This document shows positions 17,438-26,100 of a stretch of 64,000 bases of DNA, one piece after another. The stretch's first letter is position 1, and each line of letters begins with the position of its first letter. The DNA lies in contig JAFVGZ010000029.1 in assembly GCA_017478025.1 (NCBI GenBank), forward strand, positions 1 through 64,000. The letters run 5' to 3'. Source of the DNA: Prevotella sp. (GTDB lineage: Bacteria; Bacteroidota; Bacteroidia; Bacteroidales; Bacteroidaceae). Under the pieces are notes generated by a model. That model was not told the DNA's origin and made no database searches. It worked only from the letters and a program-made list of their open reading frames with translations. The translations under genes and the position numbers were made by a program.

Positions 17438-18779
17438 GCCGCTGCCCTTTCTCATCCTCGGCATAGTGGCGGAGCAGCAGTGCCTCGTCCACTATGCCGA
17501 CCTCTCTGCGGCCAGCCACGGTCTCTTGCCATTGGGCTTCACGGCCTTGGCTGCCGCCACATTGCTACTCCTGCTACTCTCTGCGCTGCTGCGGCGGCAA
17601 CGACGGGTGGCAGGAGTAGCCGTTTTATTGGCCATAGCAAGCATCGGCATGCTCGCGATGGAGCATCAGAGCCACTCCCTGAGATACTCTCACGCCACGC
17701 ACCGCTACTATGAGCAGCAGGACAAGGTGGGCCTGACAGCGCAGATTTCTGCCCACGCAGCGGCGGTGAGGACGAGGTTGCTGGAGGGATATAAGCGTTA
17801 CGGACTGGAGGGTGAGGCCTACGCCATCGTTGCCGCCATGACCCTTGGCGACAGGAGCAGCGTGACAACAGAGCTGCGCGAGGTGTATAATGTCACCGGC
17901 GGGGCACACATCTTTGCCCTCTCAGGCCTGCATCTCACCATCATCTTCATGCTGCTGACATTGCTGATGCCCACGTTCCGGCATCCTAAGATCAGCACCG
18001 CCGTGTCGCTGACGTTAGTGTGGGCCTACGTAATGCTTGTGGGTGCCCATGCCTCGGTGGTACGCGCCGCAGTGATGATGATGCTATATGGCACGGGGCG
18101 CATGCTGGCACACCACTCACGTCCCATTGATGTCATCTCCACAGCTGCCCTGCTGATGCTCATCGTGAAGCCCCACTGGCTCTTCGACGCAGGTTTTCAG
18201 ATGTCATGTCTCGCCGTTATCAGCATCTGTTTGTTCTACAATGGCATCTTCAATACACTCTTCAACCTCATCAGATACCGCAGCCTGAGGGGGGACAGGC
18301 AGGAGGATCTGCTGCTCCAGGACCCGATGAAGGAGCGCCGAAACCCTTGGCGAATACGCCTTCTGCGCTTTGTCATTGGGCTGTTCTCCGTCTCGCTCGC
18401 CGCACAGATAGGCACGGCACCGCTCATAGCATTCTATTTCCACCGCTTCGCCTGCTACTTCTGGCTCACAAACCTATTCATATCACCCTTGGCAATAGTC
18501 ATCATCGCGCTCTCGCTGCTGCTCATCATCACCTCGCTGCTGCTGCCTGCGGCGCTGGCAGCGGTGTCGGGAGCGATAGCATGGACGCTGAAATGGACCG
18601 TGACAATGCAGAACATGCTCCTGGAACAGGTTGCCGACATGCCCGGCGCGAGCATCGAAAACATCCACATCAGCCCCTGGCAGTTGCTGCTCATATACAT
18701 CGTCATTGGTGCCACAGCGATGCTCATAAGGCGGGCATACAATGTTTTTTTATGTGAAAAACTTTGCAAAGTAAATTAA
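17424..18779 (+). CDS. ComEC/Rec2-type membrane protein, core domain only
   Basis: 451 residues with many hydrophobic segments. The family signature is clear near residues 130-175 (AYAIVAAMTLGDRSSV, YNVTGGAHIFALSGLHLTII). ComEC forms the inner-membrane channel for single-stranded DNA during uptake. Full-length relatives are near 700 residues or more; here the C-terminal metallo-beta-lactamase domain is absent and the N-terminal soluble part is short. It may be a reduced form or need a separate nuclease. ATG 17424 lies inside the end of the PL11 gene; overlap suggests co-translation, although the functions appear unrelated. Confidence 0.75.
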   Translation: MWHNKPLPFLILGIVAEQQCLVHYADLSAASHGLLPLGFTALAAATLLLLLLSALLRRQRRVAGVAVLLAIASIGMLAMEHQSHSLRYSHATHRYYEQQDKVGLTAQISAHAAAVRTRLLEGYKRYGLEGEAYAIVAAMTLGDRSSVTTELREVYNVTGGAHIFALSGLHLTIIFMLLTLLMPTFRHPKISTAVSLTLVWAYVMLVGAHASVVRAAVMMMLYGTGRMLAHHSRPIDVISTAALLMLIVKPHWLFDAGFQMSCLAVISICLFYNGIFNTLFNLIRYRSLRGDRQEDLLLQDPMKERRNPWRIRLLRFVIGLFSVSLAAQIGTAPLIAFYFHRFACYFWLTNLFISPLAIVIIALSLLLIITSLLLPAALAAVSGAIAWTLKWTVTMQNMLLEQVADMPGASIENIHISPWQLLLIYIVIGATAMLIRRAYNVFLCEKLCKVN

Positions 18780-18793
18780 AATGAGTAATTTTG
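18763..18793 (+). promoter_or_regulatory. consensus Bacteroidetes promoter
   Basis: TTTG at 18763-18766, 19-base spacer, TAATTTTG at 18786-18793; a near-perfect match that overlaps the last codons of the ComEC-like gene and drives the coiled-coil gene. Confidence 0.8.
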
Positions 18794-18887
18794 CGGCGGA
18801 TAAGGCCTATTGCCGCGCTGTTCCATACAGCCCATCAGGACAGGCCGGGATAAATAAAGGACTATAAAACTCAAAAAATTACAGACT

Positions 18888-19574
18888 ATGAACATTAAGA
18901 CAATCATCGCCGCATTAGCCATTTCACTGGCACCGGCACTTTCTTTTGCACAGTCACTGGAGGCTCACAAGGCTCAGAGTGACAATCTTGACAAGAAGAT
19001 TGACATAGTGGAGGCTGAGATAAAGACCTTGAAAGCCAAGAAGAAGGCAGAGCCGTCAAACCTGCAACACGAGGCAGACTTGGCAGCAAAGCAGGTTGAG
19101 CTGAAGAAGCTGAAGCAGGAGAAGAAAGTCTATGACAAGGCTGTGAAGGCCGAAAAGAAGGCTAACAAAGAGACCAAACAGGCAGAAAAGGCCAATAAGA
19201 AGCTGGTGAAGGCACAGGAGATGGCCAACAGCCTGAAGACCGGAGCAAATGCCGGTAAGAGCGATGAGGTGCTCGCTGCTGAGCTGGAAGGCAAGATAGA
19301 AATCGTGGAGGGCGAGATAAAGACCCTGAAAGCCAAGAAGAAAGCAGAGCCATCAGTGATAGCACACGCCTCAAACCTCGCTTCAAAGCAGGCTGAACTG
19401 AAGGAACTGAAGCGCCAGAAGAAGATTATAGACGGCGCTATCAAGGCCCAGAAGAAAGCTAATGAGGAGGCTAAGGAAGCACAGAAAGCTACCAGCAAGC
19501 ACGAGAACGCCACTCAGGACGTAAAGCAGATGCAGGAGCAGAAGGCAAAGGAAAAGGAGAAAGAGAATAACTAA
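18888..19574 (+). CDS. secreted coiled-coil protein with internal duplication
   Basis: 228 residues. Signal peptide (MNIKTIIAALAISLAPALSF, cut after AQ) followed by an almost entirely helical, Lys/Glu/Ala-rich coiled coil. Two related halves begin at about residues 33 and 132; both contain the string EIKTLKAKKKAEPS. Resembles small periplasmic coiled-coil proteins, but no family is recognised. Single gene between its own promoter and terminator. Confidence 0.8.
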   Translation: MNIKTIIAALAISLAPALSFAQSLEAHKAQSDNLDKKIDIVEAEIKTLKAKKKAEPSNLQHEADLAAKQVELKKLKQEKKVYDKAVKAEKKANKETKQAEKANKKLVKAQEMANSLKTGANAGKSDEVLAAELEGKIEIVEGEIKTLKAKKKAEPSVIAHASNLASKQAELKELKRQKKIIDGAIKAQKKANEEAKEAQKATSKHENATQDVKQMQEQKAKEKEKENN

Positions 19575-19621
19575 CGGCGTATAGGTCTGACAAACTCAGT
19601 CTGACAGGTCATAAACAAAAG

Positions 19622-19662
19622 AAGAGGATGTGTCAAAATAGGCACATCCTCTTTTCTTTTTG
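19622..19662 (+). terminator. rho-independent terminator
   Basis: AAGAGGATGTG pairs with CACATCCTCTT across a 10-base loop and is followed by TTCTTTTT. Confidence 0.9.
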
Positions 19663-19731
19663 CAGTTCGTAATTGCACCCTATGCAGCTCGTAATTGCGC
19701 CCTGTGAGGGCTTTCGGAGAATTGTCAGCTA

Positions 19732-21030
19732 TCAATTCTCTTCATTTTTCTTTCCGAATGACGGGTCTATCTTCAGCAATGCGGACATGATGAATGTGAC
19801 GCTGCAGAATGCCATGACGATGATGAAGAACATTCTGTAGCCTACCATCTCCTGCAGTGCACCGGCGAAGAGGCCCGGTATCATCATGCTCAGCGCCATG
19901 AAGGCGGTGCAGAGAGCATAGTGCGAGGTCTTGTATTCACCCTGACTATAATATATAAGGTATAGCATGTAGGCCGTGAAACCGAATCCGTAACCGAACT
20001 GCTCGATGAAGATGCAGACGTTGATGAGCAGCAGGCTGTGCGGCAATGCGTATGCCATGAAGACATAAACGATGTCGGGCAGCGTGATGGCGCATACCAT
20101 TGGCCACAGCCAGCGCTTCAGTCCGTCCTTGCCTGCCACAATGCCGCCGAGGATTCCGCCGAGGGTGAGGCCTATAACACCGACTGTTCCCTGCACGAAG
20201 CCCAGCTCCTGAGGTGACAGTCCCAGACCTCCGCTGCCCGTGCTGTCAATGAGAAACAGCGTGGAAACCTTTACGAGCAGGCCCTCCGGCATGCGATAGA
20301 GCAGCATGAAGAGTATGCCCACCAGCACCTGTTCCTTGTGGAAGAACGTCCTGATGACCTCGCCGAGTTCGTGTGTTATGTCGCTAACCGTCCTGAGTCT
20401 CTGCGGCTCATCGGCGCTGGTAGCATCCTCCGGGCGTGGCAGGATATAGGAATGCCACAGCCACAGAGCAAGGAAAAGACCGCCACAACCGTAGAAGAGC
20501 AGGCTCCAGGAGTATGGGATATCGTTGCGGAAAATCACCTGCAGGTTGCCTGCAATCATGATAAGCACGCCCTGACCCACTATCATTGCGAGCCTGTAGA
20601 AGGTGGAGCGTATGCCCACGAACCATGACTGGTCGTGCTCTGAGAGCCCCAGCATGTAGAAACCGTCGGCTGCGATGTCGTGTGTGGCACTGGAAAAAGC
20701 CATGAGCCAGAAGAAGCACAGCGTGCCCTGCAGCCAGAAAGAAGTGGGGATGGTGAAGGCCACACCGCCGAAGGCAGCACCGATGAGCAGCTGCATGGCA
20801 GTAATCCACCAGCGCTTGGTGCGGATGATATCCACGAAGGGACTCCACAGGGGCTTTATAACCCACGGCAGGTAGAGCCACGAGGTGTAATAGGTAATCT
20901 CTGTGTTTGACAGCCCCAGCTGCTTATAGAGCACCAAGGCGATTGTCATCACAGCTACGTAGGGTATTCCCTCAGCAAAATACAGCGTGGGAACCCATGA
21001 CCAGGGAGAGGACTTAATGTTGTGATTCAT
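19732..21030 (-). CDS. AmpG-like MFS permease
   Basis: 432-residue polytopic membrane protein of the PAT/AmpG branch of MFS. The first loop (SWVPTLYFAEGIPYVAV), the WVIKPLWSPFVD motif and SSATHDIAADGFYM are typical. AmpG relatives import anhydromuropeptides for cell-wall recycling; the substrate here is inferred. About twelve membrane segments are visible. Not operonic with xerD: 330 bases of repeat-rich DNA separate them. Confidence 0.8.
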   Translation of the reverse strand: MNHNIKSSPWSWVPTLYFAEGIPYVAVMTIALVLYKQLGLSNTEITYYTSWLYLPWVIKPLWSPFVDIIRTKRWWITAMQLLIGAAFGGVAFTIPTSFWLQGTLCFFWLMAFSSATHDIAADGFYMLGLSEHDQSWFVGIRSTFYRLAMIVGQGVLIMIAGNLQVIFRNDIPYSWSLLFYGCGGLFLALWLWHSYILPRPEDATSADEPQRLRTVSDITHELGEVIRTFFHKEQVLVGILFMLLYRMPEGLLVKVSTLFLIDSTGSGGLGLSPQELGFVQGTVGVIGLTLGGILGGIVAGKDGLKRWLWPMVCAITLPDIVYVFMAYALPHSLLLINVCIFIEQFGYGFGFTAYMLYLIYYSQGEYKTSHYALCTAFMALSMMIPGLFAGALQEMVGYRMFFIIVMAFCSVTFIMSALLKIDPSFGKKNEEN

Positions 21031-21151
21031 ATTCTTGAGTTGATTATAGGACGTTAAGGAGTTAAGAAATCAGGAGTTAAGACAATTGTAATTGAAGTTC
21101 TCTGTATTGTCTGACTACTTTATTTCTTATTTTACTGAAGTATCGGATGTG

Positions 21152-21339
21152 CGCCCTGAAAGGGCAAAAGCATATAGCCCAGGGCAGCGCCCTGGGTTTT
21201 GAAGCGATTGGTAGGTGCGCCCTGTAAGGGCAAAAGAAGTTCATTCATGTTGTTCTGCTGCCCTTACAGGGCGTGATTACTGCTTGCCTTTATACCCAGG
21301 GCGCTGCCCTGGGCTATATGCTTTTGCCCTTTCAGGGCG
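21152..21339. repeat. nested GC-rich inverted repeat (46-bp perfect arms)
   Basis: Arms 21152-21197 and 21294-21339 are perfect inverted copies. Inside them, 21218-21232 and 21259-21273 form a second 15-bp inverted pair (CGCCCTGTAAGGGCA). Each arm itself contains small palindromes around CCAGGGC and GCCCTGG. It fills most of the gap between the AmpG-like and xerD genes. A related half-element occurs at 58824-58848. Confidence 0.9.
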
Positions 21340-21362
21340 TTTTTCTACTTGCAATAGTCGAG

Positions 21363-22259
21363 TTATTTTGTTTTGTTTCTTGGATGATGGTTTATTATTT
21401 CGCTTCTCAGCATCGACATGTCGATGTGTGTATATATCTCTGTTGTACCTATGCTCTCGTGGCCCAGCATGGCCTGTATAGCCCTGAGCGATGCCCCGCC
21501 TTCGAGCAATGCCGTAGCAAAGGAGTGGCGCAGGGTGTGGGGGGAGATGGGCTTCTTGATGCCTGCAGCGGCTGCATATTGCTTTATCATGATGTGTATC
21601 ATGGTGCGCGTGAGGTGTGAGCCGCGCCGGTTGAGGAATACATAGTCCTCCTCGCCGGCCTTTATCTCCATCCCGTTGCGGTCCATGTACCACAGATGCA
21701 ACTGATGCAGGGCGCTCTCTGAGATGGGTACGAGGCGCTCCTTGTTGCCTTTGCCGGTGATTCTGACGTACCCCTCATCCTCATATATCTGCGAAAGCTT
21801 CAGGCCGACCAGCTCTGACACGCGCAGTCCGCAGGCGAAGAGCACCTCGATGATGGCCTTATTGCGCTGCCCCTCCCACTTTGAGAGGTCTATGGCAGCC
21901 TCCAGCATATCTACCTCGTGGGTAGAGAGCACCTCGGGCAGGTGCTTGTCCTGGGTCGGCGACTCTAAGAGCTCAGTGGGATCCTGCTCCAGATATCCGT
22001 CTAAGACGAGGAAATGATAGAACGCCCTGACGCCGCAGAGGATGCGTGCGTGGGTGGAGGAGGCGATGCCCAGGTCGTGGAGCGAGGCCGAGAAGGTGTG
22101 CAGGTCATTGAGAGTGAGCGTCAGAGGCTCCTTCCCCTCCTCTTCACACCAGGCGAGAAGCTTGCCCACATCATGCAGGTAAGCCTCAAGAGTATTTGCC
22201 GACAGCCCCCGCAAAAGCCGCAAATGACGCCGGAAAGGATTGATTAATGCAGAATTCAT
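21363..22259 (-). CDS. xerD: tyrosine recombinase XerD
   Basis: 298 residues, the standard length. SAM-like N-terminal domain (RGLSANTLEAYLHDV) and catalytic domain with Arg in ACGLRVSELVGL, Lys in ITGKGNKERLVPI, HTLRHSFAT, LGHESIGTTEIYTH and the Tyr nucleophile in that last motif. With XerC it resolves chromosome dimers at dif near the septum. The motif set and length favour the housekeeping enzyme over a mobile-element integrase. Confidence 0.9.
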   Translation of the reverse strand: MNSALINPFRRHLRLLRGLSANTLEAYLHDVGKLLAWCEEEGKEPLTLTLNDLHTFSASLHDLGIASSTHARILCGVRAFYHFLVLDGYLEQDPTELLESPTQDKHLPEVLSTHEVDMLEAAIDLSKWEGQRNKAIIEVLFACGLRVSELVGLKLSQIYEDEGYVRITGKGNKERLVPISESALHQLHLWYMDRNGMEIKAGEEDYVFLNRRGSHLTRTMIHIMIKQYAAAAGIKKPISPHTLRHSFATALLEGGASLRAIQAMLGHESIGTTEIYTHIDMSMLRSEIINHHPRNKTK

Positions 22260-22373
22260 AATGCAGAATGCATAATTATTTCACAATGCATAATTAGCTA
22301 TGCAGTATCTTTTGATTGTCTATTCTATCAGTCGTACAGTATTAATTCTGCATTTTGCATTATTAATTATTAA

Positions 22374-22964
22374 TTAATTCTGCATTATTGATTGAATCAG
22401 CGGCAGCACAACCTTCTTCAGCGCCTTCTCGTTGAGCTGGTGCTCGCCCTCGAAGCGCTGGCACTGTGGGTAGTGTTTATGGAATGCGTCGTAGGTGTTG
22501 CAGGTCTTGTCATTGATACCGAAGAGTCCCCAGACGTGTTCGCGGTCCTCGTCGGTGAGGTTCTTGAACTGCTGACGCTCTATCTGGTTGTGGTGCTGTA
22601 TGATGTCGCGGGTGATGCGGAAGGTCTTCTGGTTGTCCTTACGGCCATTGAAGAACTTATGCTCGCCTGTCTTCAGCACGCTGCTCATGGTTGACATATT
22701 GATGGCGGGGTTCACACAGATGCGCTTGAAGCCGTGCATCTGGTGGGCATACATGCCTCCCATACTGGTGCCGAGGATGATGTCGGGCTGCTCCTTCTCA
22801 CACAACTCACGCAGGAATGGCAGAGCCTCCAGCGGTTCCACAGGTATATCGGGGGCTATCACCTCATCATCGGGCAAGAGTTTGCGCAGCAACTGCACCG
22901 TACCGCTCGCACCTGACGAGCCAAAGCCATGGAAATAAATCAGTTTCATACTGTCGTTCCTCAT
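22374..22964 (-). CDS. YqiA/YcfP-like alpha/beta-hydrolase (esterase)
   Basis: 196 residues from ATG 22964; a second ATG five codons later (22949) starts directly at the conserved KLIYFHGFGSSG and may be the true start. Nucleophile elbow GTSMGG near residue 70, and a late acid (GINDKTCNTYD) and His (FEGEHQLNE) complete a likely Ser-Asp-His triad. Such proteins hydrolyse small esters; the physiological substrate is unknown. Confidence 0.8.
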   Translation of the reverse strand: MRNDSMKLIYFHGFGSSGASGTVQLLRKLLPDDEVIAPDIPVEPLEALPFLRELCEKEQPDIILGTSMGGMYAHQMHGFKRICVNPAINMSTMSSVLKTGEHKFFNGRKDNQKTFRITRDIIQHHNQIERQQFKNLTDEDREHVWGLFGINDKTCNTYDAFHKHYPQCQRFEGEHQLNEKALKKVVLPLIQSIMQN

Positions 22965-23103
22965 AGTCCCCTCACCACGGAGGGGAGTGTTAATGCTTCG
23001 TTTTTCATTGTTATGCTATACTGAGGAGCTAAGACTTTACGTTCTCCACACACCATGTGTCAAACCTTTGCCTTAACTCCTCAGTCTCTAATCAGTCATG
23101 TAT

Positions 23104-23165
23104 TCTGCGAAGTCATCGCAGATATCCCTCAGCTTGGTCCAATATTCTGCGATGCCATCGCAGAA
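23104..23165 (-). terminator. twin hairpins downstream of the PL1 gene
   Basis: TCTGCGA/TCGCAGA at 23104-23122 and a perfect ten-base palindromic arm pair TTCTGCGATG/CATCGCAGAA at 23145-23165, the second just 10 bases past the PL1 stop. No long T-run follows, so they may protect the mRNA end and not terminate transcription themselves. Confidence 0.5.
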
Positions 23166-23175
23166 ACATCCGGCC

Positions 23176-26100
23176 TTACTTTGAGTACTTCTTACCGTCC
23201 TTTATCAAGATGCCCGGGGTGTTCTTACCCACCTTCTGTCCTGATGTGTTGTAGAACACCTCGTCAGCATCGGCATCGGCATTGACATTGTTGATACCTA
23301 CAGGCATTGTCACAACAATATCATAGCTTGCGCTGCCTGCCAGATACTCATCGTTTCCGGCAAATGTAGCGGTGATCTTAGTCTCACCTGCACCCACGAT
23401 GGTCACTGCGCCCTGCTGGTTGACGGTTGCCACAGAGGTGTTGCTGCTGCTATAGGTCACTGAAACATTGTGAGGATTGGTCAGCGTGCGTGCGGTATAA
23501 GCCTCGCCAAGCACTACGTTGTCAGCCTCACTGCTGCCGTATGACAGGTCTGCGCTGACTGGTTCTGGGTCTTCACCCACGTGATACTCCAACACAATGA
23601 TGACCTTCTGCTGTTCACCGGTGTTGGTGAAGGTAAGTTCATTCTGCACATTGTTCAGGTTGAAGACAGCCTTGTTAGGTGCCGATGCGGTAGCAGTGTG
23701 TGACATAATCTGCCCATCAGCCTCGGTATAGGTCTGTCCGGCAACTTCCTTCCAATAGCTTACACGGTCAGAGGTGTTGGTGCCCGTAACACTCCAGAAT
23801 GTCACCTTGGTGACCTTGTAGCCTGCAGGAATCACTATTGAGTTCTGTGCACCGTTGGAGAGTGCAATACCCGTGCGCTGTACTCCGTCAAAGTCGTATG
23901 TCATCTTGTCGCCCTTAGTGTAGTATTTGTCTGTCACGGTGGTGTAGTGCATACTGAAACCGATGTTGTTTGACGGTGAAGCCTCATTGCCCACCAGCTC
24001 TGTGCAGCTGCTGTCGCCGCCTGTGCGTATGCAGTTACCCCATGCTATGCAGACCTGCTGAGTGCCCTGGGGCTGTGGCTCGGGCTCTGTTACGGTCAGC
24101 TTATAGCTTGCAGAGCCTGCCAGATAGCTGGCATTACCTGCGAAAGAAGCTGTAATAGTTGTCTCACCGGCGCCCACCAGCGTCACTGCGCCCTCGTTGT
24201 TGACGGTTGCTACAGAGGTGTTGCTGCTGCTATAGGTCACATCAACCTTATAAGGATTGGTCAGTGTGGGTGCTGTATAAGCCTCACCCATCACTGCGCT
24301 TGATGTGGTCTGGCCGCCAAATGACAACTCTGCGCTGACTGGATCAGGGTCGGTACCGGGGTCTGTGCCGCCGCTCTTCACCTTCAGCACGCCTGACGTA
24401 TAGAGGGCAGAGGTATCCCATGACAGGCCTTCGCCCGGTGTAGCAGGTATGATTTCAGCGAATGTACCGCTGCTGACGCTGCCCGTAAATGCCTGGACGG
24501 TAGATGAAGTGGAGTACTTTTTAGCTGCCATAGCATCGTTGAGCTTCAACTTTGCAGCGCTGCCCAGCTTCAGAGTCCCGCTGAATGTGAGGCCCTTGTC
24601 ACTTGCTCCATCATCGCCTACCATAAGAGTACCGTTGACAGTAGTGGCTCCAGCCAGCGTGCCCTTACCTGCCAGCGTGCCTGCAGCGGCCACTGTTATG
24701 GCTCCGGTGCCCGAATGCTTACCGTTGACGATGAGTGTGCCGGCATTGACAGCAGTCGCACCACTGTAGGTATTGTTGCCCGTCAGGCGCCAATAGCCCG
24801 TGCCGGCCTTGGTGATAGCAGTCTTGCCCTTATGACTGTGATCCTGAGCATAGTCATCGATGATACCCTTGAAGGTCTCGTCGGTGTTGGCACCGCCTAC
24901 CACCCAGGTTCCGTTACCGTTCTGCTTCACATTGAAACCAGAAAGGGCAGTAGAGGATTCGCCTGACAGACCGCCGAGATAATTGGTTTCAGCATTCTTG
25001 CCACCCGTGATGGAGGCAGTACCCTTCAACTCTATAGTAGCGTTCTTAACGCCATTGTTCTTGATAGCAAACTGGCTCTCTTTGGCTTTACCCGTACCAT
25101 TGATGATAAGCTTTCCGGTGAATCCGTCCCAGTTTCCTTCTATATATTCACGCAGGTAGTGTACGTTCCAGATGAGAGTTCCCGAACCCGTGACCTTACA
25201 TTTATTGCTGTTCCACAGGTCGAAATCCACTGTTGATGCATTGCCTTCAGCCACCTCAATCGGGAAATTGTAGGTGACGTTTGCCTCATTCTTACCCACG
25301 GTGGTAAATGTGCCGCCCTGCAGGACGAGCTTTGATGATGTACCGATGCCTGCATCTGATACCGCCTTTGAGCCCAGTCTCACCTCGCCGCCTTTCAGGA
25401 TAAGGCTGCCGGTGTTCTTGAATGCCGCTGCATTGTTGATGAGCAGCAGGCCTGCACCGTCAACAATCAGGTCGCCGGCGCCCTCAAATGAGCCGTTCAT
25501 CGTAATCTTCTTGCCGCTCTGAGCTATGCTGAGGGTAGTGGGGCTGAGCAGTTGTGCACTGCGGTCTGTGGCTACATCGCCGCCGGTATATTTGTATGTA
25601 CCGCCGTCGAATACCCAGTTCTGTGCGTCGGCAACAGATGAACCGAGTGAAGAAGCCTCGCCGCCGTTGGCGAGTTTGCCGATTTCTATAGTTCCCTCAT
25701 GGAGCACCGTAGCGCCCTTGTAGGTGTTATTATTGTCAAGAACGAGGGTACCGGTGCCTGCCTTGTTCATCGAACCGCTGCCCATAACGGCACCGCTGAT
25801 GGTGAGATTGCCCGTACCCTTAACCACTACAGCGCCTGGCTGAACGTCGCCGCTGATGGCCAGGGTCTTGTCGGTATTGGTAGCGAGGAGCACATTGTCA
25901 TTGTCCTTGAAGCTCTTCTGCTCTTTCCACTCAGTGGTGTTATAGTCCCATGCGGTCTGATTGTCGCCCAGGGTCACATCGGGCTCAAAGGTGTCGATGT
26001 CTATTATGCCCTGCTGCTCCTGTCGTGTAGAGAAGGAACCGGTAGTATAATCGGAGAATGTCTCACCGCCGTTGCTGCCCACGGCACGTACGCGTACATT

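Noticed and set aside
21363..22259. Mobile-element integrase
   Set aside because: Length and motifs match housekeeping XerD and there is no cargo or attachment repeat next to it.
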